A DNA stretch of 46,216 nucleotides from Chloroflexota bacterium (GTDB lineage: Bacteria; Chloroflexota; Anaerolineae; Anaerolineales; Villigracilaceae): the NCBI GenBank assembly GCA_026390015.1, contig JAPLGS010000147.1:1-46216 (forward strand). The letters are read 5' to 3'. This document shows, piece by piece, positions 9,005 through 18,564 of this stretch. The translations under genes were made by a program, and so were the position numbers. Numbering within the stretch: the stretch's first letter is position 1; each line of letters starts with the position of its first letter. The notes below the pieces were generated by a model. It saw only the letters and a program-made list of their open reading frames with translations, ran no database searches and was not told where the DNA came from.

Positions 9005-9766
9005 ATGATTTTCTCTAACTCAACCTATATCGGCATTGATCCCACTTCCGCAAATAAGTCCTTTACCTATGCCGCATTGGATCATGATTTGAATCTTATA
9101 ACCCTTGCGGATGGTGAAATGGAAGATATTCACGCGTTCCTCGTTGAGCAAAGGTCTGCGGTCGTGGCGGTAAATGCTCCTTCGGGAGTCAGCCGAGGAC
9201 TTGTCCGCGAGAGGATGAAAAAGAAAATGGTTACGCCGCGCCCGATCCAGCGTGTAGAGATGCGCGTGGCTGAATTTGAACTGCGTGAACGAGGCATCCA
9301 TATCGCTGGAACTTCCTCAAATGAAGGCTCCTGCTTCGAGTGGATGAAGGTGGGCTTTGAGTTGTATCGTGAATTGAAAAAAATGGGTTTTAAAAAATAT
9401 CCCCAAAACGATTCTGTGCATCAAGTTTTGGAAACGAATCCACATGCGTGTTTTTGTGTTTTGGCAGGCCAAATTCCTTTGGCGAAGCCTTCGTTGGAAG
9501 GCCGCTTGCAAAGACAGTTGATCTTGTATGAGCGCGGCATCCGCATCAAAGATCCAATGGATTTCTTTGAAGAGATCACGCGCTACAAACTTTCCAAAGG
9601 TGTTTGGCCGACAGAGTTATTATATTCACCCGAACAACTTGACGCGTTGGCAGCGGCTTATACTGCCTGGCTGGCGGCGAATAAACCGGAGAACACATCC
9701 ACGATCGGGATTCCAAAAGAAGGATTGATCGTATTGCCTGAAAAGGAACTCAAGGAAAAGTATTAA
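9005..9766 (+). CDS. DUF429 family protein
   Basis: A 253-residue protein of the DUF429 family, predicted to have an RNase H-like fold. It starts [23 protein letters not shown], where the Asp in GIDPT is the expected first acidic residue, and later shows VAVNAPSG and [11 protein letters not shown], also typical. I moved the start from an upstream in-frame ATG (8921) to 9005, because the extra residues overlap the divergent tlpA gene and do not look like family sequence. Biological role is unknown. It is monocistronic, with a hairpin terminator just downstream. Confidence 0.8.
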   Translation: MIFSNSTYIGIDPTSANKSFTYAALDHDLNLITLADGEMEDIHAFLVEQRSAVVAVNAPSGVSRGLVRERMKKKMVTPRPIQRVEMRVAEFELRERGIHIAGTSSNEGSCFEWMKVGFELYRELKKMGFKKYPQNDSVHQVLETNPHACFCVLAGQIPLAKPSLEGRLQRQLILYERGIRIKDPMDFFEEITRYKLSKGVWPTELLYSPEQLDALAAAYTAWLAANKPENTSTIGIPKEGLIVLPEKELKEKY

Positions 9767-9778
9767 GCAATTAACCCT

Positions 9779-9806
9779 CCGAGGTTGCAAGACTTCGGTT
9801 TTTTTT
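9779..9806 (+). terminator. Rho-independent terminator after the DUF429 gene
   Basis: CCGAGGTT and GACTTCGG pair (with two G-T pairs) around a GCAA tetraloop and are followed by eight T residues. Confidence 0.85.
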
Positions 9807-9854
9807 CGTGCGCCCTTTGGTAAAATAGACGTATTCTTATTAAGAAGGATTCTC

Positions 9855-11825
9855 ATGTCAACTGATCTTCAAACTCGCGCGATCAATACACTTCGATTTT
9901 TATCTGCGGATGGCGTGCAGAAAGCCAACTCGGGTCATCCGGGACTGCCAATGGGTACCGCCGCAATGGCATACACAATCTGGACGCGCCACCTACGCCA
10001 CAATCCCCGCGACCCAAAATGGGCGGGACGTGACCGTTTCATTCTCTCTGGCGGCCACGGTTCGATGTTGTTATATTCCCTGCTCCACGTCACAGGTTAT
10101 GATGTTTCGCTCGATGACCTCAAGAATTTTCGTCAATGGGGAAGCATCACACCGGGTCACCCTGAATATGGATTAACACCCGGCGTGGAGATGACCACTG
10201 GCCCGTTGGGACAAGGTTTCGCCACAGGCGTGGGCATGGCAATTGCCGCTTCGCATCTCGCCGCGACTTTTAATCAGCGCGGCCACGAAATCATTGACCC
10301 TTTCATTTATGCAATTGTTACTGACGGCGATCTGATGGAAGGCGTTACTTCTGAAGCCGCGTCACTGGCGGGACATTTATCTCTCGGACGATTGATCTAT
10401 CTCTACGATGACAATCACATCTCCATAGATGGTTCGACTGACCTCGCATTCACCGAAGATCGCGCCGCGCGATTCCGTTCTTATGGCTGGCAAGTTCTGA
10501 TGGTGGAGGACGGCAACGATGTGGAAGTGATAGATAAACTGATTCAAGAGGCGAAGACCGATCCGCGACCATCCATTATTATGTGCCGCACCACCATCGG
10601 ATTTGGCGCGCCGAACCGTCAGGGTACATCCAAGGCGCACGGCGAACCTTTGGGTGACGAAGAACTCAACGCCGCAAAAGATAATCTCGGCTGGCCGAAA
10701 GAGCCGCGCTTCTTTATCCCCGATGATGTGCTTGAATTTTATCGAAAAGCCGTAGATCGCGGACGTGAAATTGAAGCCGAATGGAAATTGCGTTTTGAAG
10801 GATTCACACGTTTGTATCCCGCATTCGGCGCGGAGTTGTCCCGCCGCCTGACTGGTGAACTCCCGAAAGATTGGGAATCTGCAATACCAGTTTTCCCTGT
10901 CGATGCGAAAGGCATGGGAACACGCGTGGCTTCGGGCAAAACGATCAATGCACTCGCGCCCAAACTCCCCGAGTTGATCGGCGGCTCTGCGGATCTGGCG
11001 CCCTCGAACAATACAAAAATTGATGGATACCCCTCCTTCCAAAAAGATTCTTACGCTGGCCGCAATTTCCACTTTGGTGTGCGTGAACACGCGATGGGCG
11101 CGGCCTTGAATGGGATGGCTGTCTTTGGCGGTGTAATTCCCTATGGCGCTACATTCCTCATCTTCGCAGATTACGTGCGCCCTGCGATTCGACTCGCGGC
11201 GTTATCTCATATCCCATCCATTTTTATTTTCACACATGACAGCGTTGGGCTTGGCGAAGATGGTCCCACACATCAGCCGATCGAGCAGTTGACTTCATTG
11301 CGCATCATTCCAAATCTGGTGGTAATCCGCCCTGCAGATGCGAACGAGACCGCCCAAGCCTGGAAAGTTGCCGTTGAACGCCGCAACGGGCCGACAGTGA
11401 TTGCGCTTTCACGTCAGAATGTTCCAACCTTTGAACGTTCAAACCATCCACCTGTTGAAAAAGGCGCGTATGTATTAAAAGATTTTGGCACACCAGAAAT
11501 AATTTTGATGGCCTCTGGTTCAGAAGTTGGACTGATTCTTGAATCCGCGCAAAAACTTGAGGATGAAGGCAAAGGTGTGCGAGTGGTTTCCTTCCCAAGC
11601 TGGGAGCTGTTCGAGAAACAGGATGAAGCCTATCGCGAGTCAGTCTTGCCGAAAAATATTCAGAAGCGACTCGCTGTCGAAGCGGGCATAGGAATCGGCT
11701 GGGAGAGATACGCGCAGTCCGCCATCAGTATTGAACGCTATGGCGCATCCGCTCCCGCGAAGATCATCTTTGAAAAACTTGGCTTCACCGTTGAGAACGT
11801 AGTCGCAAGAGCGAAGGAACTTTGA
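9855..11825 (+). CDS. tkt: Transketolase
   Basis: A 656-residue thiamine-diphosphate enzyme that moves two-carbon units between sugar phosphates. Visible are the substrate loop [21 protein letters not shown], the ThDP/metal motif TDGDLMEGV near residue 155 with [23 protein letters not shown] with the catalytic Glu, and [16 protein letters not shown]. Full length for the family. AAGAAGG lies 6 bases upstream of the ATG. It heads a pentose-phosphate block with rpiB and tal-pgi. Confidence 0.97.
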   Translation: MSTDLQTRAINTLRFLSADGVQKANSGHPGLPMGTAAMAYTIWTRHLRHNPRDPKWAGRDRFILSGGHGSMLLYSLLHVTGYDVSLDDLKNFRQWGSITPGHPEYGLTPGVEMTTGPLGQGFATGVGMAIAASHLAATFNQRGHEIIDPFIYAIVTDGDLMEGVTSEAASLAGHLSLGRLIYLYDDNHISIDGSTDLAFTEDRAARFRSYGWQVLMVEDGNDVEVIDKLIQEAKTDPRPSIIMCRTTIGFGAPNRQGTSKAHGEPLGDEELNAAKDNLGWPKEPRFFIPDDVLEFYRKAVDRGREIEAEWKLRFEGFTRLYPAFGAELSRRLTGELPKDWESAIPVFPVDAKGMGTRVASGKTINALAPKLPELIGGSADLAPSNNTKIDGYPSFQKDSYAGRNFHFGVREHAMGAALNGMAVFGGVIPYGATFLIFADYVRPAIRLAALSHIPSIFIFTHDSVGLGEDGPTHQPIEQLTSLRIIPNLVVIRPADANETAQAWKVAVERRNGPTVIALSRQNVPTFERSNHPPVEKGAYVLKDFGTPEIILMASGSEVGLILESAQKLEDEGKGVRVVSFPSWELFEKQDEAYRESVLPKNIQKRLAVEAGIGIGWERYAQSAISIERYGASAPAKIIFEKLGFTVENVVARAKEL

Positions 11826-11830
11826 TAGGT

Positions 11831-11863
11831 AGATCCTAATGGTTTTCAAAACCTTTAGGATCT
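11831..11863. repeat. 33-bp near-perfect palindrome between tkt and rpiB
   Basis: Two 16-base arms around one central base, with one mismatched pair. The outer arm reads AGATCCTAA and the inner arm GGTTTT. No T tract follows, so it is not a standard terminator. It ends about 6 bases before the rpiB ribosome site. It could be an mRNA-stability or translation-control hairpin, or an operator. Confidence 0.6.
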
Positions 11864-11877
11864 GTTTGTGGAGTGAT

Positions 11878-12339
11878 ATGAAAATTGCAGTTGGCTGTGA
11901 CCACGGCGGATTCCCGCTGAAAGATGTAGTGATCGAATCAGTGCGCGCCGCGGGACATGAAGTAATTGACGTTGGCACATTCAGCGCTGATGCTGTGGAC
12001 TTTCCCGATTTCACAAAAAAAGTTGGCGAGAAGATCCAAAGCGCTGAAGCTGAGCGTGGAATTTTAATATGCGGCTCTGGCATTGGCGCGGCAATTGCGG
12101 CCAATAAAATGAAAGGCGTTTACGCTTCGATCTGTCACGATACATATTCTGCCGCTCAAGGTGTTGAACACGATTCGATGAATGTGCTCTGCCTCGGCGG
12201 ACGTGTGATCGGGCCAGAATTGGTCAAAGTTTTAATTCCCGCATTTTTAAATGCGCGGTATCAGGGAAACGACAGTGGCAGCGAAAGACTTGCAAAGCGT
12301 GTAAACAAAATTAAGGCAATGGAAGCCGGTAATTTGTAA
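11878..12339 (+). CDS. rpiB: Ribose-5-phosphate isomerase B
   Basis: A 153-residue RpiB/LacA-family isomerase interconverting ribose 5-phosphate and ribulose 5-phosphate. It begins [15 protein letters not shown] and has the catalytic-Cys region [17 protein letters not shown] near residue 65. CHDTYSA and [11 protein letters not shown] follow. I chose the ATG at 11878 (GGAG 6 bases upstream) over an in-frame ATG at 11839 lying inside the palindrome. The family core starts exactly at the chosen Met. It is in line with tkt and tal-pgi. Confidence 0.94.
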   Translation: MKIAVGCDHGGFPLKDVVIESVRAAGHEVIDVGTFSADAVDFPDFTKKVGEKIQSAEAERGILICGSGIGAAIAANKMKGVYASICHDTYSAAQGVEHDSMNVLCLGGRVIGPELVKVLIPAFLNARYQGNDSGSERLAKRVNKIKAMEAGNL

Positions 12340-12388
12340 TTTTCCAATTACCAATTACGCACTTATTTTTAAAGGAGCTATTTTTATT

Positions 12389-15073
12389 ATGTCAGAATCA
12401 ATTAGAAAATTAACGAACCTCGGCCAATCACTCTGGTATGACAACATCCAAAGAAAACTTCTCGAAAGCGGTGAGCTTAAAGCCATGATCGAGCGCGGCG
12501 ATATTCGCGGCGTGACATCCAACCCGACCATTTTTCAAAATGCGATTGCAAAAACCAATGATTATGATTCCGCGTTGATTCCGCTGGCCTGGTCTGGTTG
12601 GGATGCGGAAAAAATATTCTGGCAGCTTGCTGTTGAAGATATTCAGCAAGCCTGCGATCTCTTTCGTCCGCTGTATGATGCAACCAAAGACGGTGATGGA
12701 TATGTCAGTCTTGAGGTCAGCCCGTATCTTGCAAATGAAACCGAAGCCACCGCCAAACAAGCTAAAGAACTTTGGCAGCGTGTCAACCGCCCGAATCTGA
12801 TGGTGAAAATCCCGGCCACCAAGGCGGGCATTCCTGCCATTCGTCAAACCATCGCCGCGGGAATTAATGTCAACGTCACGCTCATCTTTTCTTTGGAGCG
12901 CTATGCCGAAGTGATGGACGCGTATCTCTCTGGCCTCGAAGATCGTGTCGCGGCGAATGAATCCATAAATATGATCGCGTCCGTCGCGTCATTTTTTGTT
13001 TCACGCGTGGATACAAAAATTGATCCGCGTCTTCCGAAAGATTCGAGTCTGCTTGGCAAGGCCGCGATCGCAAATGCAAAACTTGCCTATCACGCCTTTG
13101 AAGAAACTTTTACTTCTGCGCGCTTCGCAACACTCAAGGCTCGTTTCAGCGCCCGCGTTCAGCGACCGCTTTGGGCCTCGACGGGTACGAAAAATCCCGC
13201 GTACTCCGATACCGTTTATGTCGACAATCTTATTGGCCCTGATACCGTCAACACCGTTCCGCCCGCCACGCTGGATGCGTTCCGCGAGCATGGCAACGCT
13301 TCCATCACCATCACTCGCGGATTGGATGAAGCAAAGACTCAGCTTGCTAAACTTGAGTCCGCAGGCATTTCGATGAATCAAATCACCGACGAATTGGAAT
13401 TGGAAGGCGTCAAATCTTTTGCGGATGCGTTCAAGATGTTACTCGATGTAGTTGAGGATAGAAGAAAGAAAGCCGCTTCATCCATTAATCCTTTAGCTGA
13501 TTCTGTTGCCAGGCGTTTAGCCACACTGCAAGCTGACTCCGTCGCCGACCGCCTGTGGGCGCATGATCCGACACTTTGGGCGAGTGACTCCGCGGGTCAG
13601 GCCGAAGTCAAAATCAGACTCGGCTGGTTACATTCCATCGAAGACGCGCGTACGCGGCTGGATGGATATTTATCTTTTGCAAAACAGATTCACGAAGAAG
13701 GCATTGACCGCGCCCTCGTCATTGGCATGGGCGGCTCGTCATTGACCGCTGAAGTTTTTAGTTCACTGCTGGCCGCCGCGAATATCGAAGCGAAGTTGAG
13801 TCTCGCGATTCTTGATTCAACGGATCCACAGCAGGTTGCGTTGGCGGCCGAGCAATATCCCCCTGAAAGATCTTTATACATTCTCGCGAGTAAATCAGGT
13901 GGCACCGCTGAGTTATTGGCCGCGTTTGAATATTTCTGGGAGCTGAGCAAAGGTGACGGGTCGCGCTTTGTGGTCACAACTGACGCGGGTTCAACCCTGG
14001 AAAAACTCGCAAAGGACCGTGGTTTCAGAAAAGTATTTAATGCTGACCCAAATGTTGGCGGACGTTTCTCCGCGTTGACAGATTTTGGCCTTGTTCCTGC
14101 TGCGCTGCTTGGTATGGATATAAATAAGTTATTGAATTCTGCCGAGAAGATCAAGAAAGTTTCATCCGATACTAACAGCGCTGGCTTTGCGCTCGGTGCC
14201 CTGCTCGCTGAATCTGCTCTCGCAGGCAGAGACAAGCTCACAGTTTTGAGCGATGCGCCTGTATCCGCGTTTGCAGGCTGGATCGAACAGGTTATCGCTG
14301 AGTCCAGTGGCAAACATGGCAGGGGAATGCTCCCTGTTCCATTGGAGCCGCTCGCCGCGCCCGAAATGTATGGCGATGACCGCTTGTTTGTATATCTGCG
14401 TAACAGCGGCGAATTGGATGCTGACATTGCGGCATTGAAAAACGCCGGCTTCCCTGTGATCGAATTACCCATTACAAATCTCTATGATGTGGGCGCGGAA
14501 TTTTTTCGCTGGGAGATCGCGGTTTCGTTGATGTGCCACATTCTTGGAATCAACGCCTTCGACCAGCCCGATGTGCAGGATAGTAAACTTCGGACGATTG
14601 CGAAGATCACTGATTATCAAAAAACTGGCAAGCTGGCCGATGTGGATCTGGTAAATATTATCGCCGCGAAATCTACTTTGGATAAATTTATTTCCAACGC
14701 GCAAGCGGATGAGTTCTTCACGATCAATGCATATATTCCGCGCAATAAAGAAACGATTGATGCGCTGCAAGCCTTGCGTGTTGCCATTCGTGAAAAGACA
14801 AAATGCGCTGTGTCTGCGGGCTTTGGTCCGCGCTTCCAACATTCAACGGGACAATTCCACAAAGGCGGCCCCAACAAAGGATTATTTATTCAAGTTGTGT
14901 ATGATGCGCAAAACGATATGGATATTCCCAATCAAGGCATGACCTTCGGCACGCTCATCCGCGCGCAGGCGCTGGGTGATTACGAGGCGCTGGTTGCGGC
15001 TGGCAGACGAACAACACGAGTTCTGTTATCTTCGCCCGCTGATCTATCCAAATTGTTGGATGCGTTGAAGTGA
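12389..15073 (+). CDS. tal-pgi: Bifunctional transaldolase / glucose-6-phosphate isomerase fusion
   Basis: An 894-residue fusion. Residues about 5-365 are a TalB-type transaldolase ([10 protein letters not shown], and the Schiff-base Lys in [11 protein letters not shown] near 138). Residues about 380-890 are a phosphoglucose isomerase with SIS domains ([22 protein letters not shown] near 505, and [12 protein letters not shown] near the end). The two activities link the non-oxidative pentose phosphate pathway to upper glycolysis. Such Tal-Pgi fusions are known in several bacterial groups, so this is not new. AAAGGAG lies upstream of the ATG. The stop overlaps the pcd start (GTGA), coupling the two. 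Confidence 0.95.
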   Translation: MSESIRKLTNLGQSLWYDNIQRKLLESGELKAMIERGDIRGVTSNPTIFQNAIAKTNDYDSALIPLAWSGWDAEKIFWQLAVEDIQQACDLFRPLYDATKDGDGYVSLEVSPYLANETEATAKQAKELWQRVNRPNLMVKIPATKAGIPAIRQTIAAGINVNVTLIFSLERYAEVMDAYLSGLEDRVAANESINMIASVASFFVSRVDTKIDPRLPKDSSLLGKAAIANAKLAYHAFEETFTSARFATLKARFSARVQRPLWASTGTKNPAYSDTVYVDNLIGPDTVNTVPPATLDAFREHGNASITITRGLDEAKTQLAKLESAGISMNQITDELELEGVKSFADAFKMLLDVVEDRRKKAASSINPLADSVARRLATLQADSVADRLWAHDPTLWASDSAGQAEVKIRLGWLHSIEDARTRLDGYLSFAKQIHEEGIDRALVIGMGGSSLTAEVFSSLLAAANIEAKLSLAILDSTDPQQVALAAEQYPPERSLYILASKSGGTAELLAAFEYFWELSKGDGSRFVVTTDAGSTLEKLAKDRGFRKVFNADPNVGGRFSALTDFGLVPAALLGMDINKLLNSAEKIKKVSSDTNSAGFALGALLAESALAGRDKLTVLSDAPVSAFAGWIEQVIAESSGKHGRGMLPVPLEPLAAPEMYGDDRLFVYLRNSGELDADIAALKNAGFPVIELPITNLYDVGAEFFRWEIAVSLMCHILGINAFDQPDVQDSKLRTIAKITDYQKTGKLADVDLVNIIAAKSTLDKFISNAQADEFFTINAYIPRNKETIDALQALRVAIREKTKCAVSAGFGPRFQHSTGQFHKGGPNKGLFIQVVYDAQNDMDIPNQGMTFGTLIRAQALGDYEALVAAGRRTTRVLLSSPADLSKLLDALK

Positions 15074-15408
15074 TCAATTTGGCGGCTGGACAATGTGTCG
15101 CCTGTCGTGGCGGCGAGCCATCCTTGACCAACGCCGAGATCGAAGATTTGCAATTCCACGTGATTGGCTGGCAGGTTAAGGTAGTGGATGGCGTCAAACG
15201 GCTTGAACGTGTTTTCAAACTCAAGAATTTTGTTGATGCGATGGAGTTTACAAACAAGATCGCGGTCATCGCTGAAGAGCAGGGACATCATCCGCTCATC
15301 ATTACCGAATGGGGCAGGGTAACTGTCCAATGGTGGACGCATGTGATCAAAGGCTTGCACAAAAACGATTTCATCATGGCTGCCAGGACGGATGAATTGA
15401 TTGGATAA
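15070..15408 (+). CDS. phhB: 4a-hydroxytetrahydrobiopterin dehydratase (pterin carbinolamine dehydratase)
   Basis: A 112-residue PCD/DCoH-family protein that dehydrates 4a-hydroxytetrahydropterins. It shows [16 protein letters not shown] at the N-terminus, the active-site segment [15 protein letters not shown] near residues 73-87, and [17 protein letters not shown], typical of the family. The start is GTG, overlapping the tal-pgi stop by four bases. Its last ~100 bases recur downstream at 16157-16280 on the far side of an MNT/HEPN pair. No aromatic amino acid hydroxylase is in the window, so the substrate pterin is unknown. Confidence 0.92.
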   Translation: MINLAAGQCVACRGGEPSLTNAEIEDLQFHVIGWQVKVVDGVKRLERVFKLKNFVDAMEFTNKIAVIAEEQGHHPLIITEWGRVTVQWWTHVIKGLHKNDFIMAARTDELIG

Positions 15409-15425
15409 GCGGATATAATATCTGT

Positions 15426-15755
15426 ATGAACAAGATAAAACCAAGGGTGCGCGCTCTCAAACTTGCAAAAGAGTTTCGCAAGCGATTGACGAATGCTCTG
15501 GGGCAGCCCATCAAAGTCATCATGTTCGGCTCACAAGCGCGCGGAAACGCAACTAAAGAGTCGGACATTGATTTGCTTGTTATTCTGCCCTCCATTAACA
15601 ACGAATTAATAAACCTTACTTCTGATATTGCGTGGGAAGTTGGCTTTGACGCGGGCAGGGTAATTTCAGCAATTCCAGATACAAAGGAACAAATGAAGCG
15701 TTACGGATTCCTGCCTTTCTACCGTAACATAAAAGAGGAGGGGGTTGTTGTATGA
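15426..15755 (+). CDS. MNT-type nucleotidyltransferase (antitoxin of an MNT/HEPN pair)
   Basis: A 109-residue minimal nucleotidyltransferase with the catalytic signature MFGSQARGNATKESDIDLLV (GSx10DxD type) at about residues 36-55. MNT proteins paired with HEPN proteins act as antitoxins, and some modify the partner by polyadenylylation. The ATG at 15426 has no Shine-Dalgarno. A TATAAT at 15414-15419 sits about 7 bases upstream, so transcription may start at or next to the start codon. The stop overlaps the HEPN start by four bases, the usual arrangement. Confidence 0.88.
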   Translation: MNKIKPRVRALKLAKEFRKRLTNALGQPIKVIMFGSQARGNATKESDIDLLVILPSINNELINLTSDIAWEVGFDAGRVISAIPDTKEQMKRYGFLPFYRNIKEEGVVV

Positions 15756-16151
15756 CGCGTGAGCAGTCTTATAAGAAAGATCTCATAAAATACCGGATTG
15801 ATTGCGCAAATGAATCTTTGCATGATGCGCGCATACTGAAGGATAATGGCGGAAGCCCCTCCAGTATTGTAAACCGCTCGTATTATTCGATTTTTTATGC
15901 CGCGCTTGCATTGCTGGTTACAGCGGATACGGAACCCTCGAAACATAGCGGCGTTTTAGCTAAGTTTGATGAACTGTTTATTCGGCAGGGAATTTTTCCA
16001 AAGGAAATGAGCAAGGTACTTCATCATGCTTTTTGACATGCGGCAGGCGGGAGATTATCAAAAATCCAAAGTGATTACTGAAGAACAGGCAATTCAAGTC
16101 TTTGAGTCTGCGGAAGAGTTCATAAAAACAATCAAAGCAAAAATTATTTAA
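15752..16151 (+). pseudogene. HEPN-domain toxin gene with a one-base frameshift
   Basis: The first 94 residues read as a HEPN protein (YRIDCANESLHDARI, IVNRSYYSIFYAALALL) and then stop early at TGA 16034-16036. Removing one T from the five-T run at 16030-16034 restores the frame: HHAF continues as DMRQAGDYQKSKV and runs to a natural stop at 16149-16151, giving about 132 residues. The AFDxRQxGDY segment is typical of the HEPN C-terminal half. The truncated form lacks part of the helical bundle. HEPN proteins are often RNases that need a conserved Rx4-6H motif, which I cannot locate with certainty here. A homopolymer sequencing error is as likely as a real inactivation. Confidence 0.75.
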
Positions 16152-16156
16152 TTCCC

Positions 16157-16280
16157 GAAGAGCAGAGACATCACCACCGAGTGGGGCAGGGTCACCGTCC
16201 AATGGTGGACGCATGTGATCAAAGGCTTGCACAAAAATGATTTCATCATGGCGGCCAGGACGGATGAACTGTTTGGATAA
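16157..16280 (+). pseudogene. Displaced partial copy of the pcd (phhB) 3' end
   Basis: This stretch matches the 3' end of the pcd gene. From TGGGGCAGGG to the TAA there are six mismatches in 98 bases, and further upstream the two copies also share GAAGAGCAG..GACATCA. About 14 bases are missing near the start, so there is no intact frame into it. Five of the six differences are synonymous in the pcd frame. This indicates that the copy diverged as part of a functional gene before it was cut off. It lies directly after the HEPN gene, so the MNT/HEPN pair is bracketed by direct repeats. Confidence 0.85.
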
Positions 16281-16281
16281 T

Positions 16282-16307
16282 AAAAACGACCCGCGCGGGT
16301 CGTTTTT
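16282..16307. terminator. Bidirectional terminator between the pcd remnant and the alpha-galactosidase gene
   Basis: A perfect palindrome with ACGACCCG arms, flanked by A5 and T5 runs. It can act for both converging transcripts. Confidence 0.9.
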
Positions 16308-16309
16308 AT

Positions 16310-17872
16310 TTAAAGGCTGTTCCTTCTTTTTCTCAATACGTTATCATCCAGCATCTTGAAAAATCGCAGCACGAAATGCCTGTCTCCCAGCCAGCCGAGG
16401 AAATCTGCCCATAGGCCAAGCAGCCCTATTTTTATTTTTGGCAATGAAACTGCTGAAGTGAAATCCACAATACGGTCATCGAGTTGAAAAATATATCTGC
16501 CAGTTTGTTTTACTTTTGGGATTGTATTCAGGAAGGAACGCAATTCCTCAAGTTCATTCTTTGTCATCCATTGCGGCAGGTCGGAGGTCGCCTTGAAGTT
16601 GCAGACATAGGCCAGGTCTTGCAAAAGGATCTTTTGTTCCTGAGTGAGTGAATTTTCTTTTGATTCGAAATACGCCACATCGGGGTCAATATGCAGTAAT
16701 GATCCCAGCCATAATCTGTGGATCACGGTGCGGATGGCATTCTTTGTTCCTGGGGTGGACGGATTGTAAAGCAGATGTTCGTTGCGAAAATTTTCCCACT
16801 CATGAGAAACGTCGGGGCCAATACGGATCGCGTCACACATGCCGATTGCGGGCAGGATGGGTGTGCCGCAGGTTAGAAAGAATGCGTCAAGTCCCATTGC
16901 TTCGCGCATCACTTGCAAACAATCACGATACGCGGCTTCGCGGGGCATGTCTTTGAATCGTTTTCCTTTCAACGCCCCCGCGTATAAAAAATCCAGCTTG
17001 AGATAGTCAAAGCCCCAGGCGCGTACCTGCTTCATGAGCGCGGTCAGCCACGAGATTACATTAGGATGCGTGGTGTCGAGCGCGTATAACTCTTCGCCCC
17101 AATTGAATCCAGCAGAAACAAATTGTCCGCGTTCGTCGCGTAGAAACCAATCCGAATGTTCCCGAAATAAACGTGATGATTTTACTACGATCAAAGGCGC
17201 GAGCCACAATCCAGCTCTTCGCCCGGTTGATTTAATTTTTTCCGCGAGCGCATTCATGCCTGATGGGAATTTTTGATTTGCCCGCCAATCACCAATGTCT
17301 GTCTGCCAGCCATCATCCACTTGTAAAATTTCAAAAGGCAAATCGCCAAGATCGTTAAAGATTTTCCCCAAAATATTTTCATCAATGGATGTGTACAGGC
17401 TATACCACGAACACCATACACGCGGCGCATTATTTCTTTTATATTTTCCCAGATGATTTCCCAACTCTTCGGCATACTCAGCGAAGACGATAAATTCCTG
17501 CCCATAAGCAACGAACCATTCTCCTGCGTTCGCATCAAACCGCCCCGATAATTGATCCTCGACGAGATGCACATGTGCGTCTGTGGCAAGCGCTCCAAGC
17601 AGAAGAATATTCCCATCCGCAAATTCCACCACGCCCAGCCATGATCCATTTGGATTCTTGTCGTATGCAAACTCTTCATTAACATGCATTGGATGAAAGA
17701 TGGCTGGCTTCTGCATTGGCAATGAACTCAGATCCGTCCATGCTGCAAGTGACCACGATTGCCAGCCATGCCGATAATATTTTAGTGGAGTTGAGGGAAG
17801 TTGGATCGATATATCTTTGGATTTTATAATTTTTGATTTATTTTGAAATTCATTAAATTGAATGTCTGTCAT
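16310..17872 (-). CDS. Alpha-galactosidase-like glycoside hydrolase (GH36/GH-D clan)
   Basis: A 520-residue cytoplasmic (no signal peptide) glycoside hydrolase. It shows YRHGWQSWS near the N-terminus, the barrel motif WCSWYSLYTSIDE, LQVDDGWQ, the likely nucleophile Asp in YLKLDFLYAG near residue 290, and the likely acid/base Asp in RIGPDVSHEW near 350. These positions match GH36-type alpha-galactosidases. Length is shorter than classical 700-residue GH36 enzymes because the N-terminal sandwich domain is reduced. It is a single gene divergent from lrp1. The ribosome site is weak. Substrate specificity is unproven. Confidence 0.82.
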   Translation of the reverse strand: MTDIQFNEFQNKSKIIKSKDISIQLPSTPLKYYRHGWQSWSLAAWTDLSSLPMQKPAIFHPMHVNEEFAYDKNPNGSWLGVVEFADGNILLLGALATDAHVHLVEDQLSGRFDANAGEWFVAYGQEFIVFAEYAEELGNHLGKYKRNNAPRVWCSWYSLYTSIDENILGKIFNDLGDLPFEILQVDDGWQTDIGDWRANQKFPSGMNALAEKIKSTGRRAGLWLAPLIVVKSSRLFREHSDWFLRDERGQFVSAGFNWGEELYALDTTHPNVISWLTALMKQVRAWGFDYLKLDFLYAGALKGKRFKDMPREAAYRDCLQVMREAMGLDAFFLTCGTPILPAIGMCDAIRIGPDVSHEWENFRNEHLLYNPSTPGTKNAIRTVIHRLWLGSLLHIDPDVAYFESKENSLTQEQKILLQDLAYVCNFKATSDLPQWMTKNELEELRSFLNTIPKVKQTGRYIFQLDDRIVDFTSAVSLPKIKIGLLGLWADFLGWLGDRHFVLRFFKMLDDNVLRKRRNSL

Positions 17873-17974
17873 GTAAGGTATCCCATTTTATTTCTAAATA
17901 AAAAAACCATAAACATAATAATCGAATTCACCATGATTGGGTAGGACATCTTCGCAATTGTAGTCAATTTTCCC

Positions 17975-18003
17975 TTGACGATTAAAAGACCATAAGGTAT
18001 ATT
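17975..18003 (+). promoter_or_regulatory. Sigma-70-like promoter for the first Lrp/AsnC gene
   Basis: TTGACG (17975-17980), a 17-base spacer, then TATATT (17998-18003). The predicted start is near 18010, giving a ~29-base leader. It lies in the intergenic space shared with the divergent alpha-galactosidase gene. I saw no clear leftward promoter. Confidence 0.65.
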
Positions 18004-18038
18004 TATCATGTAATATTCGGAAGCGATATGGATAAATT

Positions 18039-18536
18039 ATGTATGAATTCGACAAAATTGACATAAAAATTGTAAATTTACTCCTTGAGGATGGCCGTAT
18101 GTCCGCTTCTGAGATGTCCCGACGTATGGGAAAAATCACTGAGCGCACCATCCGTTATCGAATCGAGCGGATGATAAAGGATGAGGTTATCCAGATCAGC
18201 GCTGTTGTCAGCCCTGAAGCGCTTGGCCTGACCATTAAAGCGGATGTCTGGCTTGAAGTTGAGTCTGATCTAATTCTCGAAGTGGCGAAGAAAATAGCTG
18301 CATTCGAGAATGTTACTTATGTTGCGTGCGGCATTGGTCAAAATGATATCAGTATTCAGATCGTCGCAAAAGATACAGCGGAAATTTATTACTTTGTAAC
18401 GGAAGTGGTTCGAAAAGTTACAGGGGTTCGCAAGACTACCACTTCCATTGTGCCGATCATTATCAAAGATGTATATCAGTGGCGGGTTCCAGAACGGATC
18501 ACAAAAGAGATCACTGAAGGCAAAGATTCAGTTTAA
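18039..18536 (+). CDS. Lrp/AsnC family transcriptional regulator
   Basis: A 165-residue feast/famine regulator. The N-terminal winged helix is typical (DKIDIKIVNLLLEDGRMSASEMSRRM, then TIRYRIERMIKDEVI). The C-terminal RAM/ligand domain spans about residues 70-150 (ADVWLEVESD, VTYVACGIGQNDI). Such proteins sense amino acids or related small molecules and often control the adjacent genes. Here the next gene is aminotransferase A, 28 bases downstream. It is the likely local regulator of the amine catabolism island. A promoter at 17975-18003 precedes it. The C-terminal tail after residue 150 is longer than in basic Lrp proteins. Confidence 0.9.
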   Translation: MYEFDKIDIKIVNLLLEDGRMSASEMSRRMGKITERTIRYRIERMIKDEVIQISAVVSPEALGLTIKADVWLEVESDLILEVAKKIAAFENVTYVACGIGQNDISIQIVAKDTAEIYYFVTEVVRKVTGVRKTTTSIVPIIIKDVYQWRVPERITKEITEGKDSV

Positions 18537-18564
18537 AGTTAAACCTGTTATCAGAGGAGAATTT

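Noticed and set aside
13690-14472. Antisense ORF of 260 codons inside tal-pgi, and a similar one at 10377-11090 inside tkt
   Set aside because: Both overlap well-supported enzyme domains and have low-complexity, Ser/Arg-rich or His-rich translations with no motifs.
16034-16036. In-frame TGA in HEPN as a selenocysteine codon
   Set aside because: Sequence after it in the same frame is not HEPN-like. The shifted frame is, so a frameshift explains it better.
17873-18038. Riboswitch or other structured RNA upstream of lrp1
   Set aside because: Only a plain promoter is visible. I saw no conserved aptamer-like paired elements.
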